NCBI GenBank assembly: GCA_015058265.1
Contig: SVCR01000132.1
Location: 1-5,473, forward strand
DNA length: 5,473 nucleotides
From: Clostridiales bacterium
GTDB lineage: Bacteria > Bacillota_A > Clostridia > Peptostreptococcales > Anaerovoracaceae
Direction of reading: 5' to 3'
Shown piece by piece: positions 1-5,473 of this stretch (positions within the stretch are counted from its first letter, which is position 1; each line of letters starts with the position of its first letter). Below the pieces are notes generated by a model, which saw only the letters and a program-made list of their open reading frames with translations, searched no databases and was not told the DNA's origin. The position numbers were made by a program, and so were the translations under genes.

Positions 1-361
1 CCTCTTCTGCACGTGCTCTGCAGCATGTGCATATTTTTCCTTCATCTGTGTATCCGGTGTCTCTGCATTTATTGCATCTGTACTTTCTGTCAAGATAGTC
101 CTCCGGATATCCGCTGCGGACAAGCAGCTCTCTCTTCCTGTCTTCCAGGTCCTGCCGTTTCTCCCTCATCCTGCGCCTGTTCTCCTTTGAATCCGGTCCC
201 GGCGCAAGACTTATCACTTTCCTGTTCAGCTCGTTTACAGCTGTATATATATCTCTCATTTCCGGGATCCTGAGATTGATCTCATCGATCCTGGCGTAAT
301 AATTCCGTTCTTCCTCTTCTCTCAGATACTCATAATAATCCTTCAGCACTTTGCGGCTGAC
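1..361 (-). other. DnaI/DnaC-loader-like N-terminal domain within the DnaD reading frame
   Basis: This is residues 341-460 of the fusion frame. It opens with VSRKVLKDYYEYLREEEERN, followed by RIPEMRD and a charged helix, then ELLVRSGYPEDYLDRKYRC. The cysteines are C436, C439, C451, C453 and C454, in the pattern CxxC-x11-CxCC, with DTGYTDEGKIC between the pairs. Clostridial DnaC/DnaI ATPases usually carry this arrangement just before their AAA+ domain, where the cysteines are thought to bind zinc and the domain to contact DnaB. There is no ATG near the junction; the GTG at residue 345 has no Shine-Dalgarno site before it, and the next Met (M355 region onward, at 259-257) falls inside the domain. 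That argues against a separately started loader gene. The Walker A and B motifs needed to prove a loader are not in the window. Confidence 0.7.
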
Positions 362-1381
362 ACGTGCGAGGCCGCTCTCATCCGCAGTGCTGCGGGCAGT
401 CTGACTCTGACTGTCTGTCTTCCTGTCCTGGGCGCTTCTGTATGAGGAAACTGATGTCTCCGCTCTTGTGTTGACGCCTCCCCGCTCGAGGACTTTGTTC
501 TCAAGAACTCTGTTTACGTATCTGAGGTTAGGATCTCTCAGGCCGGCCGCTGCCTTACATGCGTCGAGCACCTCCCCGATCGAGAAGCCCATCTCATCGA
601 ACCACTTGTCCATCATCTCTCTGTCAGACGGATTGGAAGGCCGGTTGAATCCCAGCGCGCTGAACACCTGTCTGTAAGCTTCGTTCCTCTTGCTGTTCCT
701 GTCCAGCATCATCTTGACCTGTGCCACATCACGGCATCCTTCTTCAGTCCATCTCAGCGCGACTTTGAAGATATAGTCCACACTGTATTTTTCGATCCCG
801 ATGCAGTAGTCGATGGCAAAGCCCAGTACGTCCGGTTCTATATTGAAATCTCTGACTGCCTCTGTCAGCTTGCGAGCCTCATGCCGCGATACCGTTCTGC
901 CTGTCAGATCCTGGTATTTATCGAACAGCTCCTTGAGCTGCCTGTTGACCATCCTTGCAATAACGGATTCTGCACTCTCTTCCGCAGCCACAGGATCTTC
1001 GCCGAACTGTGTCTGCATATTATCCGATGCCGGACCGACCGGGTATGACTCCTCTATCGTCTTTCCGTAGAAGAGATCTATCTGCTTGATGAATTCTACG
1101 CCTGTGTCTCCTCTGCTGTCCTCGGAAATAGACACGAGGCCCTTGGACTCCCAGTATTTCCAGGCATTATCGACATCCTTCTCTGTCATTCCGAGTGTAT
1201 GAGCGATGATCGCGGAATCGGTCTCCTGCTCATACTGAGCATACATCAGGCCGTAAAGGAACACTTTAACAAAGTCTCCCGGCGCATCCGGAAGGAATTC
1301 ATTTATAAAGAAGTTCTCTACTGTTGTACTGTAGAGAAATATGTCTTTTCTCTTTCCCGAAATGAATCTGGTCCTGCTCAT
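1..1381 (-). CDS. dnaD: DnaD-family primosome protein fused to a DnaI/DnaC-type helicase-loader N-terminal domain (3' end outside window)
   Basis: The frame is open for 460 codons from the ATG at 1381-1379 and has not stopped at position 1. Residues about 20-105 resemble the DnaD winged-helix domain (FFINEFLP, GDFVKVFLYGL, WKYWESKGLV). Residues about 137-215 and 236-305 look like two tandem DnaD/DnaB_2 repeats: the first has VDYIFKVALRWTEEG (201-215), the second GFNRPSNPSDREMMDKWFDE and then LRDPNLRYVNRVLENK. A Ser/Thr/Gln/Arg-rich linker (about 306-340) leads into a charged helical segment and a cysteine cluster typical of DnaI/DnaC loaders. DnaD proteins act in primosome assembly at origins or restart sites; DnaI-type loaders place DnaB on DNA. 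The gene starts 5 bases after the dnaB stop, with GGGGA 10 bases upstream of the ATG. Any AAA+ ATPase domain would lie beyond the window. The DnaD identity is firm; the fused loader is inferred. Confidence 0.85.
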   Translation of the reverse strand, partial: MSRTRFISGKRKDIFLYSTTVENFFINEFLPDAPGDFVKVFLYGLMYAQYEQETDSAIIAHTLGMTEKDVDNAWKYWESKGLVSISEDSRGDTGVEFIKQIDLFYGKTIEESYPVGPASDNMQTQFGEDPVAAEESAESVIARMVNRQLKELFDKYQDLTGRTVSRHEARKLTEAVRDFNIEPDVLGFAIDYCIGIEKYSVDYIFKVALRWTEEGCRDVAQVKMMLDRNSKRNEAYRQVFSALGFNRPSNPSDREMMDKWFDEMGFSIGEVLDACKAAAGLRDPNLRYVNRVLENKVLERGGVNTRAETSVSSYRSAQDRKTDSQSQTARSTADESGLARVSRKVLKDYYEYLREEEERNYYARIDEINLRIPEMRDIYTAVNELNRKVISLAPGPDSKENRRRMREKRQDLEDRKRELLVRSGYPEDYLDRKYRCNKCRDTGYTDEGKICTCCRARAEE

Positions 1382-1386
1382 TATCG

Positions 1387-2763
1387 TTAGATCCCCGGCT
1401 GCTCTGCCGCAAGGTTACCGAATTTTACATATCTCGGGACCCAAGCAAGCGTCGCCTGCCCTACAGGTCCGCTCCTATGCTTAGCTATATTGACAACGCA
1501 AGTCAGCCCTGTCGAAGCGTCCACCTGTGCTCGTTCATCTTCACTCTGATAGTAATCCTCTCTCTTGAGGAAGATGACGATGTCAGCATCCTGCTCGATA
1601 GCTCCGGAGTCTCTGAGGTCAGAAAGCTTAGGCATATGATCCCCGCCTCTCTGCTCCGGTGCTCTTGAAAGCTGTGACAGAAGTATGACTGCGCAATTCA
1701 GCTCTTTAGCCATGATCTTGATCGATCTGGTTATAGCGCCGATCTCTTTTTCTCTCTGTTCTATCCTGTATCCGCCCATACTCATCAGCTGAAGGTAGTC
1801 TATGATCACCAGATCAAGTCCGCCCTTCTCCTGGCTGAATCTGCGGCATTTGTTCTTCATCTCTACCGGTGTGATGGATGATGTCTCATCTATTACCATA
1901 TCCACACCGTAAAAGCTGTCCTGTGCTGCGCTGAGGCTCTCCCATTCATCCGCGTTTATATCGCCTTTGCGGATATTCTCAAGCGGAACACTCGATGTCA
2001 TCGACAGCAGTCTCTGTCCGAGCTGAAGATTAGACATCTCAAGACTGAAGACCATGACCTTGTGACCGACCGATGCGGCGTGTTCTGCTACGTTCAAGGC
2101 CCAGGCGGTCTTTCCTACACCCGGTCTTGCAGCAAGTATGATGAGGTCTGTCTTATGGAAGCCTCCGAGTATCCTGTCAACATCTCTGAAGCCTGTCTCT
2201 ATACCGTTGACCGCACCGCCGTTCTTCTCGAGTTCCTGGATCTCCTTGATGTTTTCGAACAGAACATCGTTGATATCAGTATAGTTACTCTTCTGGGTCT
2301 TCTGAGAGATCTCCAGTATCCTCTGCTCAGCCCTGTCAAGGATATCTTCAGGGGGCAGTTCATCCGAATAAGCGGATTCTCTGATCTTCTCCGCCTCCGT
2401 GATGAGCTGTCTCATTTTGGACTTATCCGCAACTATGTCAGCGTAATATTTCGCATTTGAAACGACGATGGTCTCATCCATCAGCTTGCTGAGGTATGTG
2501 ATCCCTCCGACCAGTTCAGCTGTTTTCTTCTGCTTGAGCGCGGAGTATACAGTTGTGATATCAACGCCTATAGACTTCTGCTCCATCTCGAGCATAGTCC
2601 TGTATATCTCCTGATGCTCTACGAGGCTGAAATCATCCGGTCTCAGTATACCGGAGACATCAGCTCTTGCGTCACGGCTCTTAAGCATCGCTCCGAGAAC
2701 AGCTTTCTCTGCCTCTATATCCTTAGGAGGTACAAGTATGTTGCTATTTCTTTCCTCGTCCAT
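1387..2763 (-). CDS. dnaB: Replicative DNA helicase DnaB
   Basis: This 458-residue protein has the normal length for the hexameric helicase that unwinds DNA 5' to 3' ahead of the replication fork and recruits primase (called DnaC in Bacillus subtilis). The N-terminal helical domain is at about 10-110 (VPPKDIEAEKAVLGAML, then VDITTVYSALK), a linker helix runs to about 180, and the RecA-like ATPase domain follows. Walker A is RPGVGKTA at 213-220 (K218, T219), the catalytic glutamate region is FSLEMS at 239-244 (E242), Walker B is LVIIDYLQLM at 318-327 (D322), and further core motifs are SQLSRAPEQR (363-372), LRDSGAIEQDAD (383-394) and the arginine-finger region KHRSGPVG (428-435). There is no intein or gap. 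The start is chosen because the family begins just before the VPP...EAE motif and the next Met (26) lies inside the domain. The gene sits between rplI and its likely loader. Confidence 0.97.
   Translation of the reverse strand: MDEERNSNILVPPKDIEAEKAVLGAMLKSRDARADVSGILRPDDFSLVEHQEIYRTMLEMEQKSIGVDITTVYSALKQKKTAELVGGITYLSKLMDETIVVSNAKYYADIVADKSKMRQLITEAEKIRESAYSDELPPEDILDRAEQRILEISQKTQKSNYTDINDVLFENIKEIQELEKNGGAVNGIETGFRDVDRILGGFHKTDLIILAARPGVGKTAWALNVAEHAASVGHKVMVFSLEMSNLQLGQRLLSMTSSVPLENIRKGDINADEWESLSAAQDSFYGVDMVIDETSSITPVEMKNKCRRFSQEKGGLDLVIIDYLQLMSMGGYRIEQREKEIGAITRSIKIMAKELNCAVILLSQLSRAPEQRGGDHMPKLSDLRDSGAIEQDADIVIFLKREDYYQSEDERAQVDASTGLTCVVNIAKHRSGPVGQATLAWVPRYVKFGNLAAEQPGI
1392..1396 (-). 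promoter_or_regulatory. Weak ribosome binding site of the DnaD-DnaI gene
   Basis: On the minus strand GGGGA lies 10 bases before the ATG at 1381 and is part of the last dnaB codons (Pro-Gly-Ile-stop). It is a poor match to AGGAGG and slightly far away. With only 5 bases between the dnaB stop and this start, translation is probably helped by ribosomes finishing dnaB. Confidence 0.4.
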
Positions 2764-2770
2764 CTTTCCC
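2764..2770 (-). promoter_or_regulatory. Poorly spaced ribosome binding site of dnaB
   Basis: The minus-strand sequence GGGAAAG abuts the ATG at 2763, leaving only about 3 bases between GGGA and the start codon, which is closer than normal. The rplI stop is 14 bases upstream, so coupling to rplI translation probably supports dnaB initiation. Confidence 0.35.
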
Positions 2771-2777
2771 GTTATAT

Positions 2778-3227
2778 CTATTTACCGCCTTCGATGCTTA
2801 CCTTGACCTTAGCGGAGATCTCCTGGAACAGCTTGATCTCAACTTCGGTTATGCCTGTCTCTTTGATCGGCTTGTCCAGAACGATCTTCTTGCGGTCGAT
2901 CTCGTTCCCCGTCTGCTCGCTTATCGCCTGAGCAATATCCATCGATGTAATGGATCCGAACAATTTACCGTTATCACCGACCTTGGTCTTGAGTACAACA
3001 GTCTTATTGCTCAGCTTATCAGCGAAAGCCTGTGCCTCAGCTCTGTCCTGAGCCAGTTTTTCTGCTATTTTCGCTTTCTCACGAGCTACAGCTCTCTTGT
3101 TTGCTTCTGTTGCTTCAACAGCAAGTCCGGCCGGGATCAGCTTGTTTCTTGCAAATCCGTCGCTGACTTTAACTATCTGACCTTCTTTGCCTGTGCCTTT
3201 AACGTCTTTCTTAAGAATTACTTCCAT
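2778..3227 (-). CDS. rplI: 50S ribosomal protein bL9
   Basis: This 149-residue protein has the usual bL9 length. bL9 binds 23S rRNA near the base of the L1 stalk and helps keep reading frame and 30S maturation accurate. The N-terminal domain (1-40) carries the family signature: MEVILKKDVKGTGKEG, then VSDGFARNKLIPAGLAVEAT. A long charged helix follows (about 41-74), then the C-terminal domain with GKLFGSIT (87-94) and VEIKLFQEISAKVKVSIE (129-146). The start is set at the ATG at 3227-3225, because it matches the family N-terminus and has AAGGAG seven bases upstream; a longer frame from 3254 would add nine residues (MIIWRRRIQ) foreign to bL9. The start overlaps the last 17 bases of the gdpP-like gene, and dnaB follows after 14 bases, the same gdpP-rplI-dnaB order found in many Bacillota. 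Confidence 0.97.
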   Translation of the reverse strand: MEVILKKDVKGTGKEGQIVKVSDGFARNKLIPAGLAVEATEANKRAVAREKAKIAEKLAQDRAEAQAFADKLSNKTVVLKTKVGDNGKLFGSITSMDIAQAISEQTGNEIDRKKIVLDKPIKETGITEVEIKLFQEISAKVKVSIEGGK

Positions 3228-4974
3228 TTGAATTCTCCTTCTCCATATAATCACTGACTATTTTGTGGAGTGCCTCTTCTACATATGAGAGCGGCTCATC
3301 TACCTGCGCGGCAGCTGATGTGAAGTGTCCGCCGCCGCCGAATTTCTCCATGATCGCCTGGACATTGACAGATCCGAGTGATCTTGCGCTGATAATGGTC
3401 TGGTTCTTCTCATTCGTTCCTATGACAAATGTGGCTTTGACCCCTCTGACCATGAGCAGCTCATCTGCGACCTGCGCGTTGATGATCTGTGTATTGCCCG
3501 TATGTCCTCTTGTAGCGGCATATGCTACTCCGTAGTCCTTAAAGTCCGCATGCGCTATCGCGCTGGCTTTGGACTTGAAATCCGTTATGTTCATCTGGAA
3601 GAACCGCTTGACTTCTGTTGTATCTGCACCTGCTCTCTTCAGCCATGATGCCGCCTCAAAAGTCCTTACGCCGGTCCTGCCTGAGAAGTTATTGGAGTCT
3701 ACCATTATTCCCGCGAGCAATGCCTCGGCTTCAAATTTGTTTATGAACCTCTTCTGCGCTACATTCTGCAGCAGCTCAGCCATCAGTTCGCTTGCCGATG
3801 ATGCATATGATTCGATATATGCAATAGATGCATTCTGGAATGAGTCCTCTGTCATTCTGTGATGGTCAATAATGACTCTGGATGCGCATTCGCTTACCAG
3901 CTCAGGACACTCAACGAGTCTTGGCCTGTTGGTATCGACGATTATCAGCAGCGTATCCGGAGTGACCATTTTCAGGGCTCTTTCCTGCTTGATGATATTG
4001 TAATCACCGGTATCAGCAGCCTGTTCATATATCGTGTCCAGAGCCTCATTATGCTTGTCGATGACTATGTATGCATCTTTACCGAGGTACTTGCATATGC
4101 AGTAGGCTCCGATCGCCGATCCGAACGAATCCATGTCCGGCCAACGATGTCCCATGATCAGAACTTTGTCCGCATCATGTATCATCGCCTTCATAGCATG
4201 AGCTATTACACGGGCCTTTCCTCTGTTGCTCTTCTCAATAGCCTGAAGAGTCCCTCCATAGTACTTAGTACCGTCATCATTCTTTACAACAGCCTGATCG
4301 CCTCCCCTGCCGACGGCCAGCTCTAATGCAGCTTCGGCAAGATCAGCTGATTCCTTCAGTGAGATCGCTGACATTCCTGCTCCGATACTTATTGATGCCG
4401 GAAAATCGATCCTGGATTCGATCCTTCTCACTTCGTCGAGTACGGAAAACCCGTTTTCAGCCATCGCTTCGAGCTTCTCATGATTCGTATACATGACATA
4501 TCTCTCATCATCAGTACTGATGACCGGAGAATCATATGAATCAGCCCATTTTCTGACTATCGAATCTATCTGCGAAGGCAGCGCGCGTCTGCCGTCCTCT
4601 CCTGTATTAGCTATGAGATCGTCGTAATTATCGATATTGATAAATACGATTACCGCTCTTTCCTTTTCGAGCTTGCTGCGGAAAGTTTCTCTGGCGGTGG
4701 CCTCATCGAAGAATACCGTGATATCCGCATCCTCTTTGACATCCTGATTGGTACGGATCTTGAATATCCTGTCGTTACGCTCGATTATCAGCTCATTCTC
4801 ATTGGCCCGGGCGAGATCATCGCGTCTTACCCCTGTCAGCGTAAAGAACTTGGAACCGACTATGTCTTCATAGACGAACACGTTTTTCATAAGCGGGTTG
4901 CTTTTGATAACGGTTCCTTCCTTGTCTACCACACAAGTAGGCAATGGAATCTGGTTTATATAGTTCTTTCTCAT
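3211..4974 (-). CDS. gdpP: GdpP-like c-di-AMP phosphodiesterase (PAS, degenerate GGDEF, DHH-DHHA1) without membrane helices
   Basis: This 587-residue protein matches the GdpP/YybT family, which hydrolyses cyclic di-AMP to pApA and so controls potassium, osmotic and cell-wall homeostasis. A PAS-like domain starts at once (IPLPTCVVDKEGTVIKSNPL, 9-28). A degenerate GGDEF domain follows at about 105-235 (VIVFINIDNYDDLI; STDDERYVMY where an active enzyme would have GGDEF). The DHH phosphoesterase domain has H276, D280 and D282 in GHRWPDMDSFGSAIGA, D347 in IVDTNRP, the D370-H371-H372 signature, SSASELM (392-398) and D426. The DHHA1 domain ends with EKFGGGGHFTSAAAQ (543-557). All catalytic metal ligands I can name are present. 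Standard GdpP is about 650 residues with two N-terminal transmembrane helices; these are absent here. The start has AGGGAG seven bases upstream and shares one base with the parB stop (TAATG), so there is no room for a longer N-terminus. Confidence 0.93.
   Translation of the reverse strand: MRKNYINQIPLPTCVVDKEGTVIKSNPLMKNVFVYEDIVGSKFFTLTGVRRDDLARANENELIIERNDRIFKIRTNQDVKEDADITVFFDEATARETFRSKLEKERAVIVFINIDNYDDLIANTGEDGRRALPSQIDSIVRKWADSYDSPVISTDDERYVMYTNHEKLEAMAENGFSVLDEVRRIESRIDFPASISIGAGMSAISLKESADLAEAALELAVGRGGDQAVVKNDDGTKYYGGTLQAIEKSNRGKARVIAHAMKAMIHDADKVLIMGHRWPDMDSFGSAIGAYCICKYLGKDAYIVIDKHNEALDTIYEQAADTGDYNIIKQERALKMVTPDTLLIIVDTNRPRLVECPELVSECASRVIIDHHRMTEDSFQNASIAYIESYASSASELMAELLQNVAQKRFINKFEAEALLAGIMVDSNNFSGRTGVRTFEAASWLKRAGADTTEVKRFFQMNITDFKSKASAIAHADFKDYGVAYAATRGHTGNTQIINAQVADELLMVRGVKATFVIGTNEKNQTIISARSLGSVNVQAIMEKFGGGGHFTSAAAQVDEPLSYVEEALHKIVSDYMEKENSNGSNS
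3235..3240 (-). promoter_or_regulatory. Strong ribosome binding site that fixes the rplI start
   Basis: AAGGAG lies seven bases before the ATG at 3227, inside the 3' coding end of the gdpP-like gene (the codons for its final Glu-Lys-Glu region). It is preceded by another GGAG. It supports the 149-residue rplI model over the upstream ATG at 3254. Confidence 0.85.
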
Positions 4975-5473
4975 TATCTTTCTCCCTGCCCAAAGGCCTC
5001 TCTGAGCACATCTATCAGCCTGTTCAGCTCATCGATACTATAGTATTCCAGTTCTATCCTGCCTTTTTCTCCGCCTGTAATGGAGACTTTGGTCCCGGTT
5101 ATTTCCATCAGTTCTCTTTCGGCAGCCACTACATCTTCTGACCTGACAACATTATCGTCTTTCTTCTTGCGGCGTTTCTTTCTTTCAGGTCTCAGCTCGT
5201 CTTTGACTCTCTCCGCAAGTTTTTCAGTTGCTCTGACGGATAGGTCATTACGAATGATCTTGTCAGCTACTTCCTTCTGTTTTGCCTTGTCCGGAATGTT
5301 GATAATAGTTCTTCCGTGAGCCGCGGACATCTGTCCGCTTGACACGTACTTCTGTATCTCTTCCGGAAGCTTCAGCAATCTTATGCTGTTAGCTATATAT
5401 GTACGGCTCCTTCCGAGCGAGGCAGACACCTGCTCCTGCGTAAAGCCGTATTTTTCTGTCATCGCCTTGAGTC
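4974..5473 (-). CDS. parB: Chromosome-partitioning protein ParB/Spo0J, C-terminal part (5' end outside window)
   Basis: The frame is open to the window edge and gives 165 residues, a little over half of a typical ParB of about 280-300. ParB binds parS sites near the origin, spreads as a CTP-dependent clamp, and works with ParA and SMC in origin segregation. Numbering the visible residues from the edge, the helix-turn-helix that reads parS is at about 9-33 (FTQEQVSASLGRSRTYIANS, then IRLLKLP). Next come a GHGRT-like motif (SAAHGRTIINIP, 49-60), a helical region, a strongly basic linker (RPERKKRRKKK, 94-104) and the dimerisation domain at about 114-157 (ITGTKVSI, KGRIELEYYSIDELNRLIDV). The pattern fits chromosomal Spo0J rather than a plasmid ParB. 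The N-terminal CTP-binding domain (GERR box) is missing because of the window edge. The ATG at 5462 is internal: LKA precedes it in frame and belongs to the conserved helix. Confidence 0.95.
   Translation of the reverse strand, partial: LKAMTEKYGFTQEQVSASLGRSRTYIANSIRLLKLPEEIQKYVSSGQMSAAHGRTIINIPDKAKQKEVADKIIRNDLSVRATEKLAERVKDELRPERKKRRKKKDDNVVRSEDVVAAERELMEITGTKVSITGGEKGRIELEYYSIDELNRLIDVLREAFGQGER
4982..4987 (-). promoter_or_regulatory. Ribosome binding site of the gdpP-like gene
   Basis: AGGGAG lies seven bases before the ATG at 4974, inside the last parB codons. Good sequence and spacing support this start, and hence the absence of the N-terminal membrane segment. The overlapping TAATG at 4976-4972 also suggests translational coupling with parB. 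Confidence 0.75.

Noticed and set aside
245..253. Short TA-rich run (tatatat) as a possible promoter
   Set aside because: It encodes Asp-Ile-Tyr in the loader-like domain and has no matching -35 element or downstream gene on either strand in the window.
13..273. Plus-strand frame coding for a cysteine-rich 86-residue protein
   Set aside because: It is antisense to the loader-like domain. Its cysteines and hydrophobic residues are a by-product of the opposite strand, and it has no ribosome binding site or family resemblance.
361..366. CACGTG, the core of a parS site (another at 10-15)
   Set aside because: The flanks do not match TGTTTCACGTGAAACA at either place, so these are chance hexamers within coding sequence.
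1900..1908. ATATCCACA, one mismatch from the DnaA box TTATCCACA
   Set aside because: It is a single near-match inside conserved dnaB coding sequence with no cluster of boxes or AT-rich unwinding region nearby.
2062..2460. Plus-strand frame of 132 codons opposite dnaB
   Set aside because: It lies fully antisense to conserved dnaB codons and shows no domain I recognise; long antisense frames are common opposite coding DNA of this composition.
3228..3254. A longer rplI starting at the ATG at 3254
   Set aside because: The nine extra residues do not fit the bL9 N-terminus, and the ATG at 3227 has an ideal AAGGAG site in front of it.
3859..4326. Plus-strand frame of 155 codons opposite the gdpP-like gene
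   Set aside because: It is antisense to the catalytic DHH region, which explains the open frame; no recognisable product.
5460..5462. ATG at 5462 as the start of parB
   Set aside because: The frame stays open to the window edge and the residues before it fit the conserved helix before the helix-turn-helix; a start here would remove the CTP-binding domain.

Overview
The window looks like a stretch of chromosome from a Bacillota bacterium, most likely class Clostridia. The evidence is the gene content and order (parB, a GdpP-type DHH phosphodiesterase, rplI, dnaB, then a DnaD-type primosome gene), a Spo0J-like ParB with a GHGRT-type motif, purine-rich Shine-Dalgarno sites, and a DnaD-family protein, which is a Bacillota hallmark. 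I cannot place it below class from sequence alone.

Every gene lies on the minus strand, so transcription runs from position 5473 towards position 1. In that order the genes are: the C-terminal 165 codons of parB (5473-4974, 5' end outside the window); a gdpP-like c-di-AMP phosphodiesterase (4974-3211) whose start shares one base with the parB stop; rplI (3227-2778), starting inside the 3' end of gdpP; dnaB, the replicative helicase (2763-1387), 14 bases after rplI; and a DnaD-family reading frame (1381 to beyond position 1), 5 bases after dnaB. No non-coding stretch exceeds 14 bases, and I see no terminator or promoter, so the whole window reads as part of one operon.

The genes link chromosome segregation (ParB), c-di-AMP turnover (GdpP), a ribosomal protein (L9), the replicative helicase (DnaB) and the machinery that loads it. 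Two points stand out. First, the last reading frame runs without a stop from a two-repeat DnaD protein directly into the N-terminal domain of a DnaI/DnaC-type helicase loader, including its CxxC...CxC cysteine cluster; this looks like a DnaD-DnaI fusion cut by the window edge. Second, the GdpP homologue begins directly at its PAS domain and lacks the two N-terminal membrane helices of the standard protein, so it is predicted to be cytosolic. The rest is conserved core-genome content; I see no mobile element, CRISPR array, RNA gene or long repeat.
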